40,347 nucleotides of DNA from Oscillospiraceae bacterium (GTDB taxonomy: Bacteria; Bacillota; Clostridia; Oscillospirales; Oscillospiraceae), in assembly GCA_017524845.1 (NCBI GenBank), contig JAFXUU010000099.1:1-40347 (forward strand). Reading direction: 5' to 3'. The notes below the pieces were generated by a model. It was not told the DNA's origin. It worked only from the letters and a program-made list of their open reading frames with translations, and searched no databases. A program made the translations under genes and the position numbers. Below, one piece after another: positions 1 to 7,037 of this stretch; the first letter of the stretch is position 1; every line of letters begins with the position of its first letter.

Positions 1-969
1 CTTGGACATGCGCACGAAGTTGCGCCCGCAGGAGCACTTCTCCCGGCTCAGGACGCAGATATCCCTGGTGCGGTAGCGAAGCAGGGGGAAGGCTTCCTTG
101 TCCAGCGAGGTGAAGACCAGCTCGCCCTTGGAGCCCTCCGGCAGCGTTTCCCCGGTCTCCGGGTCGATGATCTCGGCGTAGAAGTGGTCTTCGTTGATGT
201 GCATCCCGTGCTGCTCCTCGCACTCGAAGGCAACGCCCGGGCCGCTGGTCTCGGTGAGGCCGTAGATATCATAGGCCTTGATGCCCAGGCTCTGCTGGAT
301 GCTGCGGCGCATCTCCTCCGTCCAGGGTTCCGCCCCGAAGATGCCGATGCGCAGCTTGTTGTCTTCCGGCTTGTAGCCCTTCTCCGCCAGGGTCTCTCCG
401 ATGTAGGCCGCGTAGGAAGGGGTGCAGCAGATGATGGTGGCGTTGAGATCCATCATGAACTGGATCTGCCGGTCCGTGCTGCCGGTGGACATGGGCAGAG
501 TCAGGCAGCCCACCTTGTGGGAGCCCCCGTCCAGGCCCGCGCCGCCGGTGAAGAGGCCGTAGCCGTAGCAGACCTGCACCACGTCGTCCTTCGTGCCGCC
601 GGCGGCTACGATGGCCCGTGCCGTACAGTCGTTCCACAGGTCGATGTCATGCTGGGTGTAGAAGGCGACCACCCGCTTGCCCGTGGTGCCGGAGGTTGAG
701 TGGATGCGAACGCAGTTTTTGAGATCCGTTGCCAGCAGGCCGTAGGGATAGGCTTCCCGGAGATCCGCCTTGGAAAGGAAGGGCAGCTTTTTGATGTCGT
801 CCACGCTGCGGATGTCCTCCGGCTTCACGCCCTTGTCGTCCATCAGCTTTTTGTAATAGGGAACGTTTTCGTAGACGTGCTTCACCTGGCGGACGATCTT
901 CTCGTTCTGGATGGCCAGGATCTCCTCCCGGGACGCAGTCTCGATCTCTTTCTGATAGTAGTTCTTCAA
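1..969 (-). CDS. paaK: Phenylacetate-CoA ligase (aryl-acetate:CoA ligase), C-terminus cut by the window edge
   Basis: An ANL-superfamily adenylating enzyme that activates an aryl acetate (phenylacetate or indoleacetate) to its CoA thioester using ATP. The visible 323 residues carry the phosphate-binding loop STSGTTGK (residues 91-98), the YGLTE adenylation motif (236-240) and RYRTRD (298-303). The last roughly 110 residues of a normal 430-residue enzyme lie beyond position 1. I chose the TTG start at 969 because AAGGAGA sits 6-7 nt upstream and no ATG fits. It follows the symporter gene by 47 nt, so the two are probably cotranscribed. The true substrate cannot be told from sequence; indolepyruvate oxidoreductase genes would be expected to the left if this is a salvage route. 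Confidence 0.9.
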   Translation of the reverse strand, partial: MKNYYQKEIETASREEILAIQNEKIVRQVKHVYENVPYYKKLMDDKGVKPEDIRSVDDIKKLPFLSKADLREAYPYGLLATDLKNCVRIHSTSGTTGKRVVAFYTQHDIDLWNDCTARAIVAAGGTKDDVVQVCYGYGLFTGGAGLDGGSHKVGCLTLPMSTGSTDRQIQFMMDLNATIICCTPSYAAYIGETLAEKGYKPEDNKLRIGIFGAEPWTEEMRRSIQQSLGIKAYDIYGLTETSGPGVAFECEEQHGMHINEDHFYAEIIDPETGETLPEGSKGELVFTSLDKEAFPLLRYRTRDICVLSREKCSCGRNFVRMSK

Positions 970-1016
970 GGCGATTCTCCTTTTCTTGATGCGATTCCGC
1001 TGCGGGAAACTCAGGT

Positions 1017-2576
1017 TTATTTGCCCAGGTTGTCCGTGATGCCCACGGTGGTGCGGTCGTTGTAGCATTCAAACATCTGCGCCACGCCGGCGGGCACCGT
1101 TTTCCGGGTGAGGGCGCTGACGACGGGCACCAGGATCAGCCCGCCCACCATGGCGAAGACGCCGGAATAAAGGGAGTTTTTGAAGACGAAGGCCAGGAGC
1201 GGGCTGCCCGCCACGGAGACGGCCTTCAGGGAGACCAGCAGCTGGATGATCTCCAGGCCCACGCCCCAGACGAAGCACACGGCCACGGCGGCCCGGCTGG
1301 TCTTTTTCGTGTAGAGGCCGTAAAGGAAGGGAGCCAGGAAGGCGCCGGCCAGAGCGCCCCAGGAGACGCCCATCATCTGGGCGATAAAGAGGCTGCGGCT
1401 CTTGGCCTGCTTGATGGCGATGACGGCGGAAACGGCCACGAAGACCACGATGAACAGGCGCATCACCAGGAGCTTCTTCTTTTCCTCCATGGGCTTCTTC
1501 CGCAGAGGATCGATGAAGTCCAGGGTGATGGTGGAGGAGGAGGCCAGCACCAGGGAGCTGAGGGTGGACATGGAGGCGGAAAGCACCAGAACGATCACGA
1601 TGCCCATGATCACCGACGGGAGGGTGGAGAGCATGCTGGGGATCACGGCGTCGAAGCCCTCGGCGGCGACGTCCACCTTGTAGAGCCGCCCGAAGCCGCC
1701 CAGGAAGTAGCAGCCGCCGGCCACGATGAGGGCAAACACGGTGGAGATCACGGTGCCCTTCTTGATGGAATCCTCATTCTTGATGGCGTAGAACTTGCCT
1801 ACCATCTGGGGCAGGCCCCAGGTGCCCAGGGAGGTGAGGATCACCACGAAGAGGAGGAAGAGGGGATCCGCGCCAAGGAAGGAAGCGTACTGCCAGCCGC
1901 CGTTCTCCCCGGCGGCCAGGCCGGTCATGGCCGCCATAAGGCCGCCGTTGTCATGGAGCACCGCGGCGATCACGGCGATGATGCCGCCCAGCATGATGAT
2001 GCCCTGGATGAAATCGTTGAGGGCCGTAGCCATGTAGCCGCCCAGGATCACGTAAATGCCGGTGAGCACCGCCATGATGACCACGCAGAGAGCGTAGTCC
2101 ACACCGTTGAAGGCGGTGGCGAAGAGGCGGCTGAGGCCGTTGTACAGGGACGCGGTGTAGGGGATGAGGAAGAGGAAGGTGATGACGCTGGCGGCGATCT
2201 TAAGGGCCGGAGAAGCAAAACGGGTGCCGAAGAAATCCGGCATGGTCTTGCTGCTCAGGTGCTGGGTCATGATCCTGGTCCGACGGCCCAGGATGCTCCA
2301 GGCCAGCAGAGAGCCGATGAAGGCGTTGCCCAGGCCGATCCAGGTGGAGGCAAGGCCGAAGTTCCAGCCAAACTGCCCGGCGTAGCCCACGAAAATGACG
2401 GCGGAGAAATAGGAGGTGCCGTAGGCGAAGGCGCTGAGCCAGGGACCCACGCTGCGGGAGCCCAGCACGAAGCCGTTTACGTCGGTGGTGTGCTTCTTCG
2501 AACGGATGCCGATGAAGATCATCAGGGCGAAAAAGCAGATGATGAGGATCAGGGATACGATGGCGGTCTGGTCCAT
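1017..2576 (-). CDS. Sodium:solute symporter family transporter
   Basis: A 519-residue integral membrane protein of the SSF/PutP type, with about 13 hydrophobic segments and the usual N-terminal pattern of this family (LGSRSVGPWLSAFAYGTSYFSA near residue 38, then GWNFG and SLLAW). Such proteins use the sodium gradient to import small organic solutes. Its place between trpB2 and the aryl-CoA ligase suggests an aromatic acid or related amino acid precursor as cargo, but this is inference from context only. The ATG start has GAGAGG 9 nt upstream. It has its own promoter at 2704-2732, and read-through from trpB2 is also possible because no terminator lies between them. Confidence 0.88.
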   Translation of the reverse strand: MDQTAIVSLILIICFFALMIFIGIRSKKHTTDVNGFVLGSRSVGPWLSAFAYGTSYFSAVIFVGYAGQFGWNFGLASTWIGLGNAFIGSLLAWSILGRRTRIMTQHLSSKTMPDFFGTRFASPALKIAASVITFLFLIPYTASLYNGLSRLFATAFNGVDYALCVVIMAVLTGIYVILGGYMATALNDFIQGIIMLGGIIAVIAAVLHDNGGLMAAMTGLAAGENGGWQYASFLGADPLFLLFVVILTSLGTWGLPQMVGKFYAIKNEDSIKKGTVISTVFALIVAGGCYFLGGFGRLYKVDVAAEGFDAVIPSMLSTLPSVIMGIVIVLVLSASMSTLSSLVLASSSTITLDFIDPLRKKPMEEKKKLLVMRLFIVVFVAVSAVIAIKQAKSRSLFIAQMMGVSWGALAGAFLAPFLYGLYTKKTSRAAVAVCFVWGVGLEIIQLLVSLKAVSVAGSPLLAFVFKNSLYSGVFAMVGGLILVPVVSALTRKTVPAGVAQMFECYNDRTTVGITDNLGK

Positions 2577-2622
2577 GACGGATTACCTCTCTTGTATCGT
2601 GATCTCGGAACGGAGTCCCTCC

Positions 2623-2681
2623 CCCGGGGGACGGCTGCCGCCGCCCCCCGGGAAGCCGCCGGAAGTGAGGAAAACGGCGGC
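2623..2681 (-). other. Two GC-rich hairpins in the 5' leader of the symporter mRNA
   Basis: Within the roughly 120-nt leader, GCCGCCG (2675-2681 on the minus strand) can pair with CGGCGGC (2655-2661), and CCCGGGGG (2645-2652) with CCCCCGGG (2623-2630). Neither is followed by a U tract, so they are not intrinsic terminators. A processing or translation-control role is possible but unproven. No aromatic-rich leader peptide is seen here, unlike upstream of trpB2. Confidence 0.4.
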
Positions 2682-2703
2682 CGGTACTTCATTCTTTTAA
2701 ATC

Positions 2704-2732
2704 ACTATACGCCTGAATTGTCCGTCTGTCAA
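2704..2732 (-). promoter_or_regulatory. Sigma-A-type promoter of the symporter-ligase genes
   Basis: On the minus strand TTGACA (2732-2727) is separated by exactly 17 nt from TATAGT (2709-2704). The bases around the -35 box (ACCCCTTGACA then ACGGA) are almost the same as at the trpB2 promoter, suggesting a common origin or common control. Confidence 0.8.
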
Positions 2733-2752
2733 GGGGTATCCCGAAATTTGTA

Positions 2753-4120
2753 TCATCCGATCACGGGCAGGGTGGCGAGGCTCCTGGCCAGCTCCTCGTC
2801 CGTGGGGATATAGTCGTTCATCTCTCCGTCGTTGTATTTCTGGTAGGCGGTGAGGTCGAAGTAGCCGGTGCCGGTGAGGCCGAAGACGATATTCTTGGCT
2901 TCCCCGGTCTCCTTGCACTTAAGCGCCTCGTCGATGGCGACCTTGATGGCGTGGCTGCTCTCGGGAGCGGGCAGGATGCCCTCCACCCGGGCGAAGCGCT
3001 CCGCGGCGGCGAACACGTCCGTCTGCACGGCGGAGACCGCCTCCATCAGCCCGTCGTCGTAAAGCTGGGAGAGGACGGGGCTCATGCCGTGGTAGCGCAG
3101 GCCGCCGGCGTGGTTGGGGGCGGGGATGAAATTGCTGCCCAGGGTGTACATCTTGGCCAGGGGGCAGACCATGCCGGTGTCGCAGAAGTCGTAGGCGTAT
3201 TTTCCGCGGGTGAAGCTGGGGCAGGAGGCGGGCTCCACCGCGACGATGCGGGCGTTCAGCTTGCCCAGGATCTTGTCCCGCATGAAGGGGGCGATGAGGC
3301 CGCCCAGGTTGGAGCCGCCGCCGGCGCAGCCGATGATGATGTCGGGCACGATGTCATACTTCTTCAGGGCCGCCTCGGTCTCCAGGCCGATGATGCTCTG
3401 GTGCAGCAGCACCTGATTCAGCACGCTGCCCAGCACGTAGCGGTAGCCGGGGGTGGAGGTGGCCACTTCCACCGCTTCGGAGATAGCGCAGCCCAGGCTG
3501 CCGGTGGTGCCGGGATGCTCCGCAAGGATCTTGCGGCCGATGGCCGTGGTCTCGGAGGGAGAGGGGGTCACGTCCGCGCCGTAGGTCCGCATGACCTCCC
3601 GGCGGAAGGGCTTCTGCTCGTAGGAGACCTTCACCATGTAGACTTTGCAGTCCAGGCCCAGGTAGCCGCAGGCCATGCTGAGGGCCGTGCCCCACTGTCC
3701 GGCGCCGGTCTCGGTGGTGACGCCCTTCAGCCCCTGCTTCTTGGCGTAGTAGGCCTGGGCGATGGCGGAATTGAGCTTGTGGGAGCCGCTGGTGTTGTTG
3801 CCCTCGAACTTGTAGTAGATATGGGCCGGGGTGTCCAGGGCCTGCTCCAGACAGTAGGCCCGCACCAAGGGGCTGGGCCGGTACATCTTGTAGAAGTCGT
3901 AGACCTCCTGGGGGATCTCGAAATACTGGGTCTCGTTGTCCAGCTCCTGGGCGATCAGCTCTTCGCAGAACACGGGGGCCAGCTCCTCCGCCTTCATGGG
4001 CTGATGGGTGCCGGGGTTCAGCATGGGCGCGGGCTTGTTCTTCATATCCGCCCGGAGGTTATACCAGGCACGGGGCATCTCATTCTCGCTCAGATAAATT
4101 TTGTAAGGGATCTTTTCCAT
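2753..4120 (-). CDS. trpB2: Tryptophan synthase beta chain-like protein, TrpB2 class
   Basis: A PLP enzyme that condenses indole with serine (or phosphoserine) to give tryptophan, without a TrpA partner in this window. At 455 residues it has the longer TrpB2 form. The PLP lysine is K115 in GSHKLNSA, the indole-site glutamate lies in ETGAGQWG (137-144), and the phosphate-binding loop is GGGSN (267-271). The start has AAGGA about 9 nt upstream. It stands behind a Trp/Phe leader-peptide attenuator and strong promoter, which is direct evidence that the cell treats it as a tryptophan supply gene. The neighbouring transporter and aryl-CoA ligase suggest salvage of indole and aryl-acetates rather than de novo synthesis; trpA and the other trp genes are absent here. 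Confidence 0.93.
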   Translation of the reverse strand: MEKIPYKIYLSENEMPRAWYNLRADMKNKPAPMLNPGTHQPMKAEELAPVFCEELIAQELDNETQYFEIPQEVYDFYKMYRPSPLVRAYCLEQALDTPAHIYYKFEGNNTSGSHKLNSAIAQAYYAKKQGLKGVTTETGAGQWGTALSMACGYLGLDCKVYMVKVSYEQKPFRREVMRTYGADVTPSPSETTAIGRKILAEHPGTTGSLGCAISEAVEVATSTPGYRYVLGSVLNQVLLHQSIIGLETEAALKKYDIVPDIIIGCAGGGSNLGGLIAPFMRDKILGKLNARIVAVEPASCPSFTRGKYAYDFCDTGMVCPLAKMYTLGSNFIPAPNHAGGLRYHGMSPVLSQLYDDGLMEAVSAVQTDVFAAAERFARVEGILPAPESSHAIKVAIDEALKCKETGEAKNIVFGLTGTGYFDLTAYQKYNDGEMNDYIPTDEELARSLATLPVIG

Positions 4121-4294
4121 GATTCATTTTCCTTTCATTTTGGTTTTTGTCGGGCGGGATCGCCCTGCGCCTTCGGCGCGGCTGTGTTCGTTTGATCTCA
4201 GGCGCCGGGACGCCATCGCCGGTCCGGGCGGCCGTGGGGCAAAAGCCGTTTCATTTCGGAACCTCCCATGGAAATCGTACTGCTCGGCCTGGAA

Positions 4295-4327
4295 TAAAAA
4301 GAAGCGGCACAGGTCAATCTGTGCCGC
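4295..4327 (-). terminator. Attenuator terminator upstream of trpB2
   Basis: On the minus strand a perfect 9-bp stem, GCGGCACAG (4327-4319) with CTGTGCCGC (4312-4304), has a 6-nt loop and is followed at once by the U-rich run TTCTTTTTATT. It lies 32 nt after the leader-peptide stop and about 175 nt before trpB2, exactly where an attenuator is expected. Confidence 0.85.
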
Positions 4328-4426
4328 TCAATCCACGAAACCGGGTTAGTTCATGATTTCAAGCATCGCAAATCGACCTTACCGAAAAATCAGTAAAGCG
4401 AAACCAGAACCACCAAAAAGCGATGC
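4311..4426 (-). promoter_or_regulatory. Alternative RNA pairings of the trp attenuator (protector and antiterminator)
   Basis: Segment 1, GCAUCGC (4426-4420, leader codons 6-8), is perfectly complementary to segment 2, GCGAUGC (4369-4363). The overlapping segment AGGUCGAUUUG (4379-4369) can pair over 11 bp, two of them G-U, with CAGAUUGACCU (4321-4311), which contains the end of the terminator's first arm, its loop and the start of its second arm. A ribosome stalled on the Trp codons (4415-4404) would cover segment 1 and free segment 2 to form the antiterminator. A ribosome reaching the stop codon would leave the terminator free to form. The pairings are seen in the sequence; the mechanism is inferred from classical trp attenuation. 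Confidence 0.75.
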
Positions 4427-4442
4427 CGCTGTGCTTTCTCAT
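4359..4442 (-). CDS. trp-type leader peptide (27 residues), rich in Trp and Phe
   Basis: A short ORF with ATG at 4442-4440, preceded by GGGAGAGG 5 nt upstream, and TGA at 4361-4359. It starts MRKHSGIA and continues FWWFWFRF (residues 9-16). Three Trp codons (10, 11, 13) and four Phe codons fall within eight positions, and there is a fifth Phe at 19. It begins about 50 nt after the promoter and is followed by competing RNA structures and an intrinsic terminator. The composition and placement are those of an attenuation leader; the many Phe codons suggest it may sense both charged tRNAs. Confidence 0.85.
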   Translation of the reverse strand: MRKHSGIAFWWFWFRFTDFSVRSICDA

Positions 4443-4492
4443 GAAGCCTCTCCCATACCGGGCGGAAAGCCGCCCTTCAATTTATGATCGAA

Positions 4493-4521
4493 AATATACT
4501 ACCCTGTTTTCCGTTTGTCAA
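4493..4521 (-). promoter_or_regulatory. Promoter of the trpB2 leader and gene
   Basis: On the minus strand TTGACA (4521-4516), a 17-nt spacer and TATATT (4498-4493). It directs transcription into the leader peptide. The early transcript contains a short hairpin GGGCGG-CTTT-CCGCCC just before the leader ribosome binding site. Confidence 0.85.
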
Positions 4522-4576
4522 GGGGTTTTCAGAAAAAACTTCAGGCTTTTAGCGAATCCCCTTGGCAGAGCGCCGC

Positions 4577-5743
4577 TCAGTAGTTTTCCGCGTTCACCTC
4601 GAAATAGGCCTGGGGATGATCGCAGACGGGGCATTTTTCCGGCGCCTTCGTACCTACCACGATATGGCCGCAGTTCCGGCATTCCCAGACCTTCACCTCG
4701 CTCTTTTCAAAGACCTGAGCCGTCTCCAGATTGCGCAGCAGGGCGCGGTAGCGCTCCTCGTGGTGCTTCTCCACGGCCGCCACCAGGCGGAACTTCCGGG
4801 CCAGATCGGCAAAACCCTCCTCCTCGGCGGTCTTCGCGAAGCCCTCGTACATATCCGTCCACTCGTAGTTTTCCCCGTCGGCGGCGGCGGCCAGGTTCGC
4901 GGCGGTATCGCCGATGCCCTGCAGCTCCTTGAGCCACATCTTGGCGTGCTCCTTCTCGTTATCCGCCGTCTTCAGGAAAAGGGCGGAGATCTGCTCATAG
5001 CCCTCCTTCTTGGCCGTAGATGCGAAATAGGTGTACTTGTTGCGGGCCTGGGATTCTCCGGCGAAGGCGGCGAGCAGGTTCTGCTCCGTCTTCGTGCCGG
5101 CATAGGGGTTGGCGGGCTCCTGCGGGACCAGCTTGTCGCCCTTCGCGGAGCAGAGGGGGCAGACGGGCTCCGTGCCCTCGGGGACCTCGAACACCTTGCC
5201 GCAGACCGTGCATTTATAAGTTTTCATTCTCTTTACCTCACTTTTCTTTTCGTTTTCCGGCAGCAGGGCCAGCAGCTTTTCCGCCGCGGCCGCCGGGAAA
5301 TCCGGCGCGGGCGGGTTTTGCGCCCACTCCCGCAGGAGCTCCCGCGCCTCGGCGCACTGAGGAAGCATGAAGCCCGCTTCCCGCAGCACGTCCTCCCCGA
5401 TCAGGCGGAGGGACCTGGCCGCCGCGTCCATGAGCCGCCGGAGGCCCTCCTTCTCCGTAACGCTCCGGAGATACCGGGCCGCGGCCTCCTCCTCCGCCCG
5501 CTTCCGGGCGAAGGCGCGCAGCAGCGCCTTTATCTCCTCCGTCTTCGGCTGCTGGGGCGGCAGCTCCAGAGGGATCATGCTGATGGCCCCGCCGGGGCAG
5601 GCTTCGGCGCAGACGCCGCAGCCGACGCATTTTGCCGGGTCGATGACGCTGTTCTCCGTATCCGTGGCCCCGGTGGGGCAGACGTAAAGGCAGAGGCAGT
5701 CCTTCGTGCACAGGCGCAGATTTCGCACAGCCAGCTTCTTCAT
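4577..5743 (-). CDS. Ferredoxin-helical domain-rubrerythrin fusion protein
   Basis: A 388-residue peroxide-detoxifying protein. Residues 1-60 form a bacterial ferredoxin domain with Cys 12/16/18/22 and a standard C39xxCxxCxxxC49P cluster motif. Residues 65-165 are a helical region. From M173 it is a complete rubrerythrin with a rubredoxin-like N-terminus (C178/C181/C195/C198), a diiron four-helix bundle (E230, E263xxH266, E325xxH328) and a C-terminal rubredoxin domain (C355/C358/C371/C374). The start at 5743 has GGAGG 8 nt upstream and overlaps the previous stop as ATGA. At the junction there is no stop, but TGAGGT lies 8 nt before the internal ATG at 5227, so rubrerythrin might also be made alone. 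The two parts are more familiar to me as separate adjacent genes. Confidence 0.85.
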   Translation of the reverse strand: MKKLAVRNLRLCTKDCLCLYVCPTGATDTENSVIDPAKCVGCGVCAEACPGGAISMIPLELPPQQPKTEEIKALLRAFARKRAEEEAAARYLRSVTEKEGLRRLMDAAARSLRLIGEDVLREAGFMLPQCAEARELLREWAQNPPAPDFPAAAAEKLLALLPENEKKSEVKRMKTYKCTVCGKVFEVPEGTEPVCPLCSAKGDKLVPQEPANPYAGTKTEQNLLAAFAGESQARNKYTYFASTAKKEGYEQISALFLKTADNEKEHAKMWLKELQGIGDTAANLAAAADGENYEWTDMYEGFAKTAEEEGFADLARKFRLVAAVEKHHEERYRALLRNLETAQVFEKSEVKVWECRNCGHIVVGTKAPEKCPVCDHPQAYFEVNAENY

Positions 5744-6390
5744 GCCGAAACGCCTCCTTCCGCCTTCTCGAATTTCCAGGCAGGGACCTTGCACACGGGA
5801 CAGGCCTCCGGCGGCGTCCGGCCGATCCATACGAAGCCGCAGGCGGTGCAGACCCAGATCTCCTGCCCCTCCAGCATGGCCTCCCCTTCCAGCTCATAGC
5901 GGCTCAGCAGGGAGGCAAGCATCCGCGTCACCTTCTCGCCCCAGACGCAGATACGCGCCGCGCCCCGGTCTCCGGCGGCGTCCGCCGACGCGCGCAGATT
6001 GGGATAGGCTTCGGCGTCGCTCCGCAGGCTCTCCGCCAGAGCCGCCACGGAAGCGTCCTCCGCCGGGGGCTCCGCGGAAGCGAACCATTCCGCCAGCTGC
6101 CGGAAGAGCCCCGCTTCCTCCCCCCGATACTGCTTTTCGCAGCCCCGGGCCAGATTGGAGCAGAGGGCCGCCAACTGCCCCGGGCTGAGCTTTGCGTCCT
6201 CCCGGACAGGGAGCGGCGCCGCCGGAGCCGGAATGGCCGACGCCGGGGCGGACGCCTCCGGCCGGAATTCCTTTTTCGGCGCCCTGCAGAGGGGGCAGGT
6301 CCAGCTCCCGGGGAGGGAATCGAAGGGGGCCTTTTCCTTCCCGTCGTCGTAGACGTAGCCGCAGACCTGACAGACATACTTCACAGGCAT
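5740..6390 (-). CDS. Double-rubredoxin protein with a rubrerythrin-like middle lacking diiron ligands
   Basis: 216 residues. The N-terminus is a short rubredoxin (C7/C10/C32/C35, with [14 protein letters not shown]). A proline/alanine linker (about 45-65) follows, then a helical region, and a C-terminal rubredoxin fold of the rubrerythrin type (VCTACGFVW, then [11 protein letters not shown]). The helical middle contains no ExxH pair, so it probably does not bind a diiron centre and may act as an electron carrier or scaffold. It lies between rubredoxin and the ferredoxin-rubrerythrin gene, overlapping the latter by ATGA. Ribosome binding site GGAGTG is upstream of the ATG. I do not know a named family for the full architecture. 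Confidence 0.7.
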   Translation of the reverse strand: MPVKYVCQVCGYVYDDGKEKAPFDSLPGSWTCPLCRAPKKEFRPEASAPASAIPAPAAPLPVREDAKLSPGQLAALCSNLARGCEKQYRGEEAGLFRQLAEWFASAEPPAEDASVAALAESLRSDAEAYPNLRASADAAGDRGAARICVWGEKVTRMLASLLSRYELEGEAMLEGQEIWVCTACGFVWIGRTPPEACPVCKVPAWKFEKAEGGVSA

Positions 6391-6450
6391 TCACTCCTTT
6401 CCGCCTGTAAAATGGCCGGGCGCGGGAAAACCGCACCCGGCCGGGGCTTC

Positions 6451-6609
6451 TCATTCCGCCTTGGAAAAGCTGTCCTTGCCCACGCCGCAGACGGGGCATT
6501 CGAAATTGGCGGGCAGGTCCTCAAACTTCGTGCCGGGGGCGATGCCGTTGTCGGGGTCACCCAGGGCCTCGTCGTATTCCCAGCCGCAGGCGTCGCAAAC
6601 GTACTTCAT
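6451..6609 (-). CDS. Rubredoxin
   Basis: A 52-residue one-iron electron carrier beginning [13 protein letters not shown] and containing [17 protein letters not shown] and [11 protein letters not shown]. The four Fe ligands are C5, C8, C38 and C41, with the standard length and spacing of the family. AAGGAG lies about 9 nt before the ATG. It sits between the superoxide reductase and the double-rubredoxin gene and is the likely electron donor to the flavodiiron protein, superoxide reductase and rubrerythrin of the same operon. Confidence 0.95.
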   Translation of the reverse strand: MKYVCDACGWEYDEALGDPDNGIAPGTKFEDLPANFECPVCGVGKDSFSKAE

Positions 6610-6634
6610 GATTCTAACGCTCCTTTACGATCGA

Positions 6635-7009
6635 TCAGCCCTTCCAAAGGCTGTGCAGGTTGCAGTAGGCGCTGGCGGAGAGCACCTCGTCGCCTGGGAC
6701 GAGGGCGAAGACGGCCTCCGGCGCGTCCCCCGGCTTCAGGGCCTTGCGCTGGTTGCCGCCCCTGGTCTGCAGGGCGATCCACTCGATGTAGTGCTCCTCC
6801 AGCATGGGATGGGCCGCGGAGCCCACGCGCACGGTCACGAGCCCGTCCTTCACCTCCCACACGGGGACGTGCTTTTCCGCCGAGGCGTCCGTGGTTCCGG
6901 GGATGAGCTCCTCCATGGGCTCCCCGCAGCACTTCACGGGACAGGCGGACTTCTTCACCATGGCGACCATCTGGCCGCACTTGGCGCAGCGATAAAACTT
7001 CATTTCCAT
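6635..7009 (-). CDS. dfx: Desulfoferrodoxin-type superoxide reductase
   Basis: 124 residues. Reduces superoxide to hydrogen peroxide without making oxygen. The N-terminal desulforedoxin centre has Cys ligands C8, C11, C27 and C28, making this the two-iron (2Fe-SOR) form. The catalytic Fe(His)4Cys centre is represented by EKH (H47), H67, H73, C116 and H119 in CNLHSLW. GGAGG is 7 nt upstream of the chosen ATG; a second ATG two codons later is possible. Peroxide made here can be removed by the rubrerythrin encoded downstream. Confidence 0.95.
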   Translation of the reverse strand: MEMKFYRCAKCGQMVAMVKKSACPVKCCGEPMEELIPGTTDASAEKHVPVWEVKDGLVTVRVGSAAHPMLEEHYIEWIALQTRGGNQRKALKPGDAPEAVFALVPGDEVLSASAYCNLHSLWKG

Positions 7010-7037
7010 TTCATTACCTCCCTACGGTCGTATGGTT

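Noticed and set aside
4141..4442. A T-box or TRAP site upstream of trpB2
   Set aside because: No T-box sequence or spaced GAG/UAG triplets were seen, and a leader peptide with competing hairpins explains the region.
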